From positions 34,583-98,582 of the forward strand of contig NZ_JACBGI020000007.1 in assembly GCF_013391765.2 (NCBI RefSeq): a stretch of DNA of 64,000 nucleotides, given 5' to 3'. Numbering within the stretch: the first letter of the stretch is position 1; each line of letters begins with the position of its first letter. Of this stretch, positions 8,467-16,189 are shown piece after piece. Source of the DNA: Thiomicrorhabdus heinhorstiae (GTDB lineage: Bacteria > Pseudomonadota > Gammaproteobacteria > Thiomicrospirales > Thiomicrospiraceae). The notes beneath the pieces were generated by a model. It was not told the DNA's origin. It searched no databases and saw only the letters and a program-made list of their open reading frames with translations. A program made the position numbers and the translations under genes.

Positions 8467-9399
8467 ATGCCGACGACAATCGAACCTAGATTCCCGAATC
8501 TGCAACATGGTTTGCATGGGTTCCGCGCTGCGGAAACGGCGAAATCTGCCAGCCTGCCTCAAGAAGGCGCTGAGTCGACAGCACCTGCGGATTGGCAGGG
8601 CGAATTGAGAGGCGAGAGTTTACCGCAGTTTTCCGCGGCCAGTCAGACCAGAGCGCAACAGGCTTATGCTTACAGTAATACCATGAGCTTGCAGTTAAGC
8701 ACTCAGGACGGCGATAAGATTACTGTCGATTTTCGCCAATTGTTTGCCTATTTCCAAGCGCAGAGTGAGAGCCAGAAGCTGCAATCCGGACCGGAGGGCG
8801 TGCAGTATTTTTCGCGGCGTAGCGAACTGGAAGCGAGTGCATTCAGTGAAGCATTCGGCTTTGCGGTTGAAGGCGATATCGATGAAGAGGAGCTGGCAGC
8901 GATAAAAAATGTCTTCGAGCAGGTCAACGAATTGGCGCAGGACTTTTTCGGTGGAAACCTGGATGAGGCGCTGCAACATGCCATGGAGTTCGATATCGAT
9001 TTTGAACAGCTGCAAAGCATGAGTCTGAATTTGACACATACCGAAACCCGAACCAGTTTGTATGAACAGACTTCGCAGTTGAGCCGTCCTGTTTTCACTG
9101 AAAAGGCACAGCAGTCCGAGCCGAAAGCGACCATGCAGGCTTTGCCCGATTATCTGCAAAAATGGCAGAACGCATTACAGCAGCTATCGGTTCTGTTTTC
9201 CGATGGTAAAGACTTTGTCGATCATCTGGAATCTAAAAATCTTGCTTTGCAGGATCCTCAGCAGAGATCGGAAGCAGCGTGGCTGGATCGGGTTGAAACT
9301 TTCCACAGTCAGTTGCTGGAATGGGCCGGTTTGGGAATGGCAGCGAATGCTGATGCTGTATCTGCCGAAAGTGAAATTGAAAACACGCTAAGTGATTGA
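8467..9399 (+). CDS. hypothetical protein, 310 aa (DUF5610-like segment)
   Basis: The start is ATG 8467, preceded by AAGGAG with a 7-base spacer; the in-frame TTG 30 bases upstream has no such site. The protein is acidic, Gln- and Ser-rich and has no signal peptide or membrane helix. Residues about 130-200 (GFAVEGDIDEEELAAIKNVFEQV, then MSLNLTHTE) resemble the segment I associate with DUF5610 proteins; this is from memory and weak. The N-terminal third looks disordered. A sigma-28-type promoter upstream suggests expression with flagellar genes. The gene sits between proC and yggS on the opposite strand. The function is unknown. Confidence 0.75.
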   Translation: MPTTIEPRFPNLQHGLHGFRAAETAKSASLPQEGAESTAPADWQGELRGESLPQFSAASQTRAQQAYAYSNTMSLQLSTQDGDKITVDFRQLFAYFQAQSESQKLQSGPEGVQYFSRRSELEASAFSEAFGFAVEGDIDEEELAAIKNVFEQVNELAQDFFGGNLDEALQHAMEFDIDFEQLQSMSLNLTHTETRTSLYEQTSQLSRPVFTEKAQQSEPKATMQALPDYLQKWQNALQQLSVLFSDGKDFVDHLESKNLALQDPQQRSEAAWLDRVETFHSQLLEWAGLGMAANADAVSAESEIENTLSD

Positions 9400-9409
9400 A
9401 AAAAGTAGC

Positions 9410-9436
9410 TAAAGTTTTTTGATTATCGACCGATAA
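9410..9436 (+). promoter_or_regulatory. sigma-28 (FliA)-type promoter
   Basis: TAAAGTTT (9410-9417) is a perfect FliA -35. It is followed by 11 bases and ACCGATAA (9429-9436), which is 7/8 of the -10 consensus. It begins 11 bases after the stop codon of the preceding gene. No substantial reading frame lies between it and the terminator at 9617-9647. Confidence 0.68.
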
Positions 9437-9442
9437 CTTAAT

Positions 9443-9647
9443 TGAAGCCGGCGGGAAACAAGGGAAAACTTTTGATAAAAAAACCGTCGAAACGGACCTG
9501 TACTTAAAAGAGAATGAAAAGAGATCGCTAAACAAGCAGTGCCGTTGGTGAACCTAGAAGTTAATTTTTGCACAAAAACATACTATAAACAGGTTCACTG
9601 CTAAAAAAGGAGAAGTACCGGAGTCTAAGTTACTCCGGTTTTTTTTT
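9443..9647 (+). ncRNA. candidate sigma-28-dependent small RNA
   Basis: This segment runs from the expected start of the sigma-28 promoter at 9410-9436 to an intrinsic terminator ending at 9647, about 205 nt. It contains a CCGT-CGAA-ACGG mini hairpin (9484-9495) and a longer paired region: AGCAGTG (9535-9541) plus AACCT (9551-9555) against AGGTTCACTGCT (9591-9602). The only reading frames are a 5-codon ATG frame and roughly 10-20-codon TTG frames, so a non-coding RNA is more likely than a protein. The 3' end overlaps the yggS stop codon antisense, so it could also affect yggS mRNA. Existence is inferred, not shown. Confidence 0.5.
9617..9647 (+). terminator. Rho-independent terminator
   Basis: Stem ACCGGAGT (9617-9624) / ACTCCGGT (9632-9639), a 7-base loop, then a run of eight T (9640-9647). 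It is oriented for plus-strand transcription and overlaps the yggS stop codon on the other strand. Confidence 0.85.
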
Positions 9648-10334
9648 GTATTCACGCGCGCCGAAAAGATCGGTGCCGATTCTAACGATGGTTGCTCCTT
9701 CGAGTATCGCTGCCTCCAGATCGTTCGACATCCCCATCGATAAAGTATCCAACGGTAATTCAGGAAAGGCCTGTTGCATCTCCAGCAGTAATTGCTGCAT
9801 TCTGTGTAATGGGATGCGTTGCTGTTCAAGATCCGTGCTTGCGGCGGGTATCGCCATAAAACCGCGCAAAACCAGATTGGGAAGTGCGGCCACTTGCGGA
9901 ATGATTTCGGCTATTTCGCTGAGAGAGAAACCGGATTTGCTCTCCTCTCCACTAACATTGATTTCCAGCAGAATATTTAAAAGCCCTTGAGCCACTGGTC
10001 TCTGGTGACTGAGGCGTTCGGCGATTTTCAAACGATCGACACTGTGAACCCATGCGAAGTTTTCGGCAATCGGTCTGGTCTTATTTGATTGAATCGGACC
10101 GATAAAATGCCACTCCAACTCGGGCAGTTCTGCAATTTTTTGCAAAGCCTCCTGCAAATAATTTTCCCCAAAGGCTTTCTGTCCGGCAGAAGCTAACATC
10201 GCGACGTCGGAAGCCGGCTTGGTTTTGCTGACGGCGAGTAGGGTCACCGATTCACGCGGCCGACCGGCAGCATGGCAAGCGTGTTCAATTCTTGCTTCGA
10301 CGTTTTTTAGATTGGAAAGTAGATGTTCACTCAT
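9630..10334 (-). CDS. yggS: pyridoxal-phosphate homeostasis protein YggS
   Basis: A 234-aa single-domain PLP-binding TIM-barrel protein. LLAVSKTKP holds the PLP lysine near residue 37; GENYLQEA, WHFIGPIQSNK, NISGEESKSG-like and LSMGMSNDLEAAI are the classic family motifs. It buffers cellular PLP and affects amino-acid metabolism. It would normally precede proC; here the 8.36-9.65 kb plus-strand island intervenes. The stop codon lies within a plus-strand terminator hairpin. Confidence 0.95.
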   Translation of the reverse strand: MSEHLLSNLKNVEARIEHACHAAGRPRESVTLLAVSKTKPASDVAMLASAGQKAFGENYLQEALQKIAELPELEWHFIGPIQSNKTRPIAENFAWVHSVDRLKIAERLSHQRPVAQGLLNILLEINVSGEESKSGFSLSEIAEIIPQVAALPNLVLRGFMAIPAASTDLEQQRIPLHRMQQLLLEMQQAFPELPLDTLSMGMSNDLEAAILEGATIVRIGTDLFGAREYKKKPE

Positions 10335-10527
10335 GAATTTCGCCTTCAGTTTTTCACTCTCAGGATGGAATAATTGTACCGGGCGCAGGCGTAAAAACGA
10401 TGGAAAGTGTCGGTTTATTTTTTAAAACTTGGCACTCGTCAAGTTTGCGGGGAAAAAATGTTTTGCAAGTGGGGGTCTAAAATGGATTAGGGGTATACTT
10501 AAAACAAGCAACGGAGGGCCTGCCAGA

Positions 10528-11322
10528 ATGAAAAAAGTCATTTCCAGCGAGAAAAACTATCCATATAAAGAAAAAATTTCCCGTGATGAGTACGAAGACC
10601 AGAAACGCCTGTTACAGATTGAGTTACTGAAACTGCAAAAGTGGGTCAAGTCGCATGATGAGCGGATTATTATGCTGTTTGAAGGGCGTGACGCGGCCGG
10701 TAAAGGCGGAACCATTAAGCGCATGATGGAACACTTGAATCCACGTGGTGCGAGAGTGGTGGCCTTGGATAAACCTAACGAAAGAGAGAAAGGGCAGTGG
10801 TATTTTCAGCGTTATATCGAACATCTGCCGACGGCGGGTGAAATCGTGCTCTTTGACCGCTCATGGTACAACCGGGCCGGTGTTGAGCGGGTAATGGGGT
10901 TTTGTACTCCGCAGGAATATACTCGTTTCATGCATCAGACGCCGCAGTTTGAGCAGATGATTACCAGTGATGGAGTACACCTGTTTAAATTTTGGTTTTC
11001 GGTGGGGCGTAAAGAGCAGTTGCGACGTTTTAACGCGCGGAAAACCGATCCTTTGAAACAGTGGAAACTCAGTCCGATGGATTTAGCTTCACTAGACCAC
11101 TGGGATGATTATACCCGTGCCAAAGAGGATATGTTTTTCTATACCAACACTCAATATGCGCCTTGGACGGTGATTAAATCCAACGACAAGAAGCGGGCGC
11201 GTTTGGAAGTGATGCGTTATCTGCTGAATTCCATTCCCTATGAAGGCAAGAATCAAGAGATCATCGGACAAACGGATGCATTGATTGTCAGTAGCGGCGG
11301 TGATATTTTCCAAGACGATTAA
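10528..11322 (+). CDS. ppk2: polyphosphate kinase 2 (PPK2)
   Basis: ATG 10528 is chosen because GGAG lies about 11 bases upstream and the family's N-terminus begins here; the longer in-frame extension from 10429 is not family-like. The protein has 264 aa. Walker A GRDAAGKGG is near residue 52; the lid/substrate region ALDKPNEREKGQWYFQRYIEHLP and Walker B VLFDRSWYNRAGVERVMGF follow. Class I PPK2 enzymes transfer phosphate between polyphosphate and nucleoside diphosphates (ADP/GDP), making ATP or GTP from polyP. A small gene follows at 32 bp. Confidence 0.94.
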   Translation: MKKVISSEKNYPYKEKISRDEYEDQKRLLQIELLKLQKWVKSHDERIIMLFEGRDAAGKGGTIKRMMEHLNPRGARVVALDKPNEREKGQWYFQRYIEHLPTAGEIVLFDRSWYNRAGVERVMGFCTPQEYTRFMHQTPQFEQMITSDGVHLFKFWFSVGRKEQLRRFNARKTDPLKQWKLSPMDLASLDHWDDYTRAKEDMFFYTNTQYAPWTVIKSNDKKRARLEVMRYLLNSIPYEGKNQEIIGQTDALIVSSGGDIFQDD

Positions 11323-11354
11323 GGTAATCTGATTAAAGCTAGAGGGTAATCAAA

Positions 11355-11591
11355 ATGGTGATGAAAATCGAAGAACATGCATATAAGGTTGTCGAAGGCT
11401 TCAAAAAAAGTCTGACTAATAAACAATGCGAAGCAATTGGTGCCGAGGGGTTTGAAGAGTTGCAGATTTTAATCGAAGCGGCGTTGGGCGGCGCGATTTC
11501 CAAGAGTTTGCACGATTCCGCGAAGCGCCTGGAAAATCTCTCCAAAGAGATGAGGCATCATGCCGGTCATATCGAAGAACTGGAAGAATAG
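11355..11591 (+). CDS. small hypothetical protein, 78 aa
   Basis: The family is not recognised. This 78-aa acidic, strongly helical protein begins MVMKIEEHAYKVVEGFKKSL and ends with a charged helix (SAKRLENLSKEMRHHAGHIEELEE) that could form a coiled coil. AGAGGG lies 8-9 bases before the ATG. It is 32 bp behind ppk2 on the same strand and likely co-transcribed, so a role next to polyphosphate metabolism is possible but unproven. Confidence 0.7.
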   Translation: MVMKIEEHAYKVVEGFKKSLTNKQCEAIGAEGFEELQILIEAALGGAISKSLHDSAKRLENLSKEMRHHAGHIEELEE

Positions 11592-11604
11592 TCTGTAAAG
11601 TTTT

Positions 11605-12291
11605 TTAGCAGAAAATCGTTCTGCAACCGTGTGTTTCCAGTAAGGAAATGCACTCCTGTTGCACGTCGTCTGGAGCTGCAAGGATAAATTGCCAATCCTG
11701 CACGGAAGAGTATTCCAGCCAGGTCTGCAGTAATTCCGGTAAATTCCCGTCATAGCATCCCGGTAAGCCCTGATCACTGGCCAAGCGGTTGGGAACTTTC
11801 CAGTCTTCCAGCAGTGGGCAGGCGCCGATGGCCGCTGCTGGGGTGTTGGGAAAAATAAATCGTGCCGGTTTGACCGGAAAGGCAAAGGTGTCGGTGCTAT
11901 GCAATAGAGCCAGCGTCGAAGCATCAACGCTGCTTCTTTGTTTGGCAACACCAAACAGTCGTACCATCTGCAAGCCACTGCCAAGCATCATTAATGTTGT
12001 GTCGTTTGGGGGAAGAGCAATCTCTGGAGGCTCTTTTACGAGAATTTCTCTGACTTTGATATCGTTGAGAGGGCGATCGCTTAATAGTTGCAACAACAGG
12101 TAATTCTGTTGCTGTTGTTGTTTGAACAGTGCCAGTTGCTGTTGCGGGTCAGCTGCTAAACGGAACTGCACTTTCCAGCCGAAAGGTGCATTTACCGCCA
12201 GTTTGAACTCGATTAAATAGTAACCGTTTAGCTGTTCACTCTGGCGTAGTTCAAGCATGTTAAAGCTTTGCCATTCAGGCAGATTCATCAT
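11605..12291 (-). CDS. FNR/PyrK-like protein at the end of the pyr operon
   Basis: The start is ATG 12291 (or 12288), with GAAGGG just upstream and 17 bp after the pyrC' stop; the longer frame would run into pyrC'. The protein has 228 aa. The C-terminal half carries motifs reminiscent of ferredoxin-NADP reductase-like domains: LMMLGSGLQMVRLF, GACPLLEDWKVPNRLASDQGLPGCYDG and WQFILAAPDDVQQECISLLETHGC. It resembles electron-transfer-subunit-like proteins but lacks an obvious Cys cluster for a 2Fe-2S centre or a clean GxGxxP motif. Position suggests a pyrimidine-linked or accessory redox function. This is a weak assignment. Confidence 0.6.
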   Translation of the reverse strand: MMNLPEWQSFNMLELRQSEQLNGYYLIEFKLAVNAPFGWKVQFRLAADPQQQLALFKQQQQQNYLLLQLLSDRPLNDIKVREILVKEPPEIALPPNDTTLMMLGSGLQMVRLFGVAKQRSSVDASTLALLHSTDTFAFPVKPARFIFPNTPAAAIGACPLLEDWKVPNRLASDQGLPGCYDGNLPELLQTWLEYSSVQDWQFILAAPDDVQQECISLLETHGCRTIFC

Positions 12292-12308
12292 TTTCCCTTC
12301 TGTCGTCT

Positions 12309-13589
12309 TTATTCGACCGAGCGATAAACTTGGCGTCCTTGGAAAAAGGTTTGTTCCACCTTTCCTTCGAACTCCCAACCGATAAACGGGGAATTTTTGC
12401 CTTCACTGATCATCTCTTCCGGTGAAAGGCTCCAAATGCCTTGCGGATCGATAATCGAGAGATCGGCGGTTCGGCCGATTTTCAAACTGCCGCTCGGCAT
12501 GCCGATAATCGACGCCGGTTTGTGAGTTACCGAAGAAATCGCCGTCATAAGATCGAGGTTCTGTTCGCGGACAAGTTTCAGCAGCAGTGGTAGAAGAGTC
12601 TCCAATCCGCTGATTCCCGGTTTGCTTTCGCCGTAAGGTAATAACTTGTCATCGCGATGCAATGGAGTATGGTCGCTGACAACCGCATCGATGACGCCGC
12701 TTTTCAACCCGTTCAATAAGGCTTTTCGATCCGTTAAACCACGCAATGGCGGTGAAACGTGGAACAGACTGTTAAACCCGAGAACGTCCATCTCGCTCAA
12801 GTGCAATTGGTGAATGGCGACATCGCAGGTGACCGGAAGCCCGCGCTTTTTGGCTTCGGCAATCATTTCCACCGAACGAGCACAGGAAATTTGCGAGAAG
12901 TGGGTACGGATCCCGGCTTCTTCGACAAGAACCAGATCACGGGCCAGAGCGGTCGTTTCTGCGCTTGGCGGGTTTTCCGGCAAGCCTAGGCGTGAGCTGA
13001 CCGGTCCGCTGTGTGCGACACCGCGATTTTTCAATTGCTGATCTTCGGAACGCAGCATTACCACAGTATTGTGCGAAGCGGTGTACTCCAAAGCGTTTTT
13101 CAATGTTAAGGCGTTCTGGATTGGACGATTGGCTTGGCTTAAAGCGACGCAACCGGCTTCGATCAGCGAGTAGATACCGCTGAGGCGTTCACCGTCCAAA
13201 CCTTGAGTCAAGGCACCAATCGGCATAACAAAGGCGGTAGCAGCCTGACGAGCACGTCTCTGAATCAGTTCGGTGACCGCTTGGGAGTCGTTAACCGGGG
13301 CCGTATCAGGCGGGCAGCACAGACTGGTGATTCCGCCGGCAACCGCCGCCTGGGTTTCCGATGCGATGCTGCCGGCATAATGGCTGCCCGGTTCGCCCAG
13401 ACGAACTTGCAGGTCAACCAGTCCCGGAAGAATCCATTTGTCTTCGGCGTCGATGACGTTGTCGGGGCTGAAACCTTCCGGCGCTTCACCGATGCCGGCA
13501 ATGCGGCCGCGAGCCAGATAGATGGAAGTAATTTGGTCGAGATTTTGGCTTGGATCGATAATGCGTCCGTTTTTGATTTCTAGTCTCAC
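12309..13589 (-). CDS. pyrC': dihydroorotase-like protein PyrC' (non-catalytic, ATCase-associated)
   Basis: A 426-aa amidohydrolase-fold protein of dihydroorotase type I length, but with the metal site destroyed. The HxH motif is DLQVR (Q61, R63); the TDDG Asp region reads ALSQAN; the AHCED His reads MLRSED; HVxHVS reads HFSQIS. Only the last Asp (VVSDHTP) remains. In Pseudomonas the gene after pyrB encodes exactly such an inactive PyrC', which forms the structural core of the large ATCase. The GTG start overlaps the pyrB stop (GTGA). A true dihydroorotase must be encoded elsewhere. This is a conserved structural gene, not a pseudogene. Confidence 0.92.
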   Translation of the reverse strand: MRLEIKNGRIIDPSQNLDQITSIYLARGRIAGIGEAPEGFSPDNVIDAEDKWILPGLVDLQVRLGEPGSHYAGSIASETQAAVAGGITSLCCPPDTAPVNDSQAVTELIQRRARQAATAFVMPIGALTQGLDGERLSGIYSLIEAGCVALSQANRPIQNALTLKNALEYTASHNTVVMLRSEDQQLKNRGVAHSGPVSSRLGLPENPPSAETTALARDLVLVEEAGIRTHFSQISCARSVEMIAEAKKRGLPVTCDVAIHQLHLSEMDVLGFNSLFHVSPPLRGLTDRKALLNGLKSGVIDAVVSDHTPLHRDDKLLPYGESKPGISGLETLLPLLLKLVREQNLDLMTAISSVTHKPASIIGMPSGSLKIGRTADLSIIDPQGIWSLSPEEMISEGKNSPFIGWEFEGKVEQTFFQGRQVYRSVE

Positions 13590-14629
13590 GCTGTGGTCTC
13601 CGTACCTGATGTATCCTGAGCTGTTTCAGCTTCCTTTTCGACTTTGTGTTGGGCGAGTTGCGCGGCGTTACTCATCAAAATCGACATCACTGCCATACGC
13701 ACGGCAATACCGTAAGTAACCTGTTCGAGGATAACCGAACGCGGGCCGTCGGCAACTGCCGAATCGATTTCGACACCTCGGTTGATCGGGCCGGGATGCA
13801 TCAGAATGACATCCTGCTTTGCCAACGCCAAGCGCTTCTCGGTCAAGCCGTAAAGTTTGAAGAACTCTTTCTCGCTCGGGATCAGGGCGCTTTTCATGCG
13901 CTCGTTCTGCAGACGCACCATAATGATGACGTCGACATCCTTGATGCCTTCTTCCATATTGTGATAGACGTGAACCCCCATGGCTTCCGGGGATTCCGGC
14001 ATCAGGGTTTTTGGGCCGATGACCCGGATCTCTCGAGCCTCAAGAATGCTTAAAGCTTGAATCTGCGAGCGGACTACGCGCGAATGCAGGACGTCGCCGA
14101 CGATAGCGACCTTGAGATCGAAAATATCCCCTTTGTGTTTGCGGATGGTAAACATGTCGAGCATCGCCTGCGTCGGGTGGGCGTGTTGACCGTCTCCGGC
14201 GTTCATAACATGCACATGGGGGGCGACATGCTGGGCGAAAAAGTGCGCCGCGCCACTCTCTGCATGACGAATAACGAACATGTCTGCCTGCATCGCCTGC
14301 AGGTTCCACAACGTATCGAGCAGAGATTCACCTTTTTTGGTTGCCGAGGTCTGAATATCCAAACTGGTTACGTCGGCCGACAGACGTTTCTCGGCAATTT
14401 CGAAGGTGGTTCGGGTTCGGGTGCTCGGTTCGAAAAACAGGTTCATAATGCTTTTACCGCGCAACACCGGTACATTACGAATCTCATTGGTTTTTGGGTT
14501 GATAAAGGATTCGGCGGTATCGAGAATCTCCAGCAGGTGTTGCTGTTTCAATCCTTCAAGCGTCAAGAAATGTTTCAGCCTGCCGAGTTCGTTGAGCTGA
14601 ATATTGCCGGCGGTCAGTTTTGAGCTCAT
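13586..14629 (-). CDS. pyrB: aspartate carbamoyltransferase catalytic subunit
   Basis: A 347-aa enzyme joining carbamoyl phosphate and aspartate in pyrimidine synthesis. Carbamoyl-phosphate-binding [13 protein letters not shown] (about residue 66), [12 protein letters not shown], and the C-terminal [12 protein letters not shown] with the Leu-Pro-type loop are present. It has an N-terminal extension of about 16 residues and a C-terminal tail of about 25 polar residues. The N-terminal extension is typical of ATCases that assemble with PyrC' and carry their own nucleotide regulation. It overlaps pyrR and pyrC' by 4 bp each. Confidence 0.96.
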   Translation of the reverse strand: MSSKLTAGNIQLNELGRLKHFLTLEGLKQQHLLEILDTAESFINPKTNEIRNVPVLRGKSIMNLFFEPSTRTRTTFEIAEKRLSADVTSLDIQTSATKKGESLLDTLWNLQAMQADMFVIRHAESGAAHFFAQHVAPHVHVMNAGDGQHAHPTQAMLDMFTIRKHKGDIFDLKVAIVGDVLHSRVVRSQIQALSILEAREIRVIGPKTLMPESPEAMGVHVYHNMEEGIKDVDVIIMVRLQNERMKSALIPSEKEFFKLYGLTEKRLALAKQDVILMHPGPINRGVEIDSAVADGPRSVILEQVTYGIAVRMAVMSILMSNAAQLAQHKVEKEAETAQDTSGTETTA

Positions 14630-15138
14630 AGAGTTTCCTCGTTATCGTCAAGAACGCTTACGGTTAGAGGCTCTGGGCCATTGAGTTTGAGTTTGTGCTC
14701 GGATACCAGTTTTAATCCGACGATATCGGCATGAATCGGTAATTCCCGTCCGCCTTCGCGTTCCAGTAATGACACCAGAATGACACTCGCCGGACGGCCG
14801 AAGTCGAAAATCTCATTCAATGCCGCACGACCGGTACGGCCGGTATAGAGAACGTCATCTACCAGAATCAGATGCTGATCTTGAATTTCCCACGGGATCA
14901 GCGAAGGTTGCACCCCGACGCTAAGACCGGTTCGCGCGATATCGTCGCGGAAAAAGGCGGTGTCGAGAATGCCGAGTTCGTCGGTTAAACCGAGTTTTTC
15001 GTGCAAAGCCTGGGCGATCCATTCGCCGCCGGTACGGATGCCGATCATTTTCGGCTGCTTATCCATGATCGGGTGCGCTTTGAGTTGTTCGACAATCTGC
15101 TCGATCAGATCGGCTACGTTAATTTGGTCAGCATTCAT
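14626..15138 (-). CDS. pyrR: PyrR bifunctional regulator / uracil phosphoribosyltransferase
   Basis: A 170-aa PRTase-fold protein. The PRPP-binding loop is [27 protein letters not shown], preceded by [13 protein letters not shown]. In Gram-positives PyrR binds pyr mRNA; in Pseudomonas the homologue in the same gene order acts on pyr expression. Uracil phosphoribosyltransferase activity is also possible. The ATG of pyrB overlaps its stop. A 7-bp inverted repeat (15162-15168/15182-15188) lies just upstream of its start, without a U tract. Confidence 0.92.
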   Translation of the reverse strand: MNADQINVADLIEQIVEQLKAHPIMDKQPKMIGIRTGGEWIAQALHEKLGLTDELGILDTAFFRDDIARTGLSVGVQPSLIPWEIQDQHLILVDDVLYTGRTGRAALNEIFDFGRPASVILVSLLEREGGRELPIHADIVGLKLVSEHKLKLNGPEPLTVSVLDDNEETL

Positions 15139-15212
15139 AGAACTTATTCCATTTCTGAGGCCTTAATCTTGCCTGTGTGTTGATTAAGTCCGGGTTCCGT
15201 TTGTGATAATAA

Positions 15213-15623
15213 TTACGATTGCAGCCAGTTTTCCAACAGAATCTGCGCGGCGTGGTCATCGATATGCCGGTTTTTCAAATCACGCGATTCCGCTTCAATC
15301 GAGCTGAGTTGTTCTTCAATAAAAAACAGCGGGCAGTGATAGCGCCCGGATAATCTTTGCCCGAATTTCCGAGCCGGTTGGGTCAGAGCTTGTTCGCTGC
15401 CGTCAAGACGCATCGGCAGACCGACGACAATTGCTTTAGGCTGCCATTTCTCGAATAGCTTAGTGATGTGATCCCAGTCAGGCTTGCCGTTTTTGCTGGC
15501 AACGATCGCTTCAGGAGAAGCGGTTTGGGTGATGGTTTGTCCGACGGCGACGCCGATGCGTTTCAGGCCGAAGTCGAAACCGAAGACAACTCCGTCGATA
15601 AGCGCTTTATCGGCTTTAAGCAT
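15213..15623 (-). CDS. ruvX: RuvX/YqgF pre-16S rRNA nuclease
   Basis: A 136-aa RNase H-fold protein, typical length. The N-terminal GFDFGLKRIGVAVGQ with the first catalytic Asp, IVVGLPMRLDGSEQ, and the C-terminal HIDDHAAQILLENWL carry the family acidic residues. It processes the 5' end of 16S rRNA. Its start overlaps the yqgE stop by 8 bp, as in many gammaproteobacteria. Confidence 0.94.
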   Translation of the reverse strand: MLKADKALIDGVVFGFDFGLKRIGVAVGQTITQTASPEAIVASKNGKPDWDHITKLFEKWQPKAIVVGLPMRLDGSEQALTQPARKFGQRLSGRYHCPLFFIEEQLSSIEAESRDLKNRHIDDHAAQILLENWLQS

Positions 15624-16182
15624 GGCCCGCCTCGGAGCTTAAAAATTCCGGGGAAATCCCCAAAGTTGCCAGAGCAACTTCCCAGCGATTTGCCAGTGGT
15701 GTTTCAAACATTAAACTCTGATTGTAAGGAATGGTAAGCCAGCTGTTACTCTGCATCTCCTGAGCAAGTTGTCCCGGCTTCCAACCGGCAAATCCCAGGC
15801 AGATCAGAAATTCCTGCGGTCCCTGGTCGTGACTGATTGCTTCGAGCATATCGTCGGAAACCGTCATAGCCAGTCCGTCTCCAAGAGGAAGGGTGCTCTT
15901 CCAGTCGCCGAGAGGCTGATGGAGAATGAAACCGCGTTCCATATCGACCGGCCCGCCGATAAGAATTTCGTCGTCCAGCGACGGGCTGTCTTCATTATAG
16001 TCGTATTCGAAGTGTTTCCATAGATCGCGCACAGTCAAACGATGGGGCAAATTGATGACCAATCCCATGCTGCCGTGTTCGTTATCTTCGACAATGTAAA
16101 TGACGGTTTTTTCAAACCAGCTGTCGTCCAAAGAAGGCATGGCTATCAGAAAGTTATGTTCGAGAGAGTGTATTTCGTTCAT
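15616..16182 (-). CDS. yqgE: YqgE/AlgH family protein
   Basis: A 188-aa protein starting with the typical HNFLIAMPSLDDSWFEKTVIYIVEDNEHGSMGLVIN; GGPVDMERGFILH and FLICLGFAGWKPGQLAQEM follow. In Pseudomonas the homologue (AlgH) affects alginate regulation; the biochemical role is unknown. It is coupled to ruvX by an 8-bp overlap and lies 7 bp after apbE. Confidence 0.94.
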   Translation of the reverse strand: MNEIHSLEHNFLIAMPSLDDSWFEKTVIYIVEDNEHGSMGLVINLPHRLTVRDLWKHFEYDYNEDSPSLDDEILIGGPVDMERGFILHQPLGDWKSTLPLGDGLAMTVSDDMLEAISHDQGPQEFLICLGFAGWKPGQLAQEMQSNSWLTIPYNQSLMFETPLANRWEVALATLGISPEFLSSEAGHA

Positions 16183-16189
16183 AAGCGAA

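Noticed and set aside
12309..13589. pyrC' as a decaying pseudogene.
   Set aside because: The frame is full length, coupled to pyrB by a GTGA overlap and shows the same ligand losses as the functional structural subunit of Pseudomonas.
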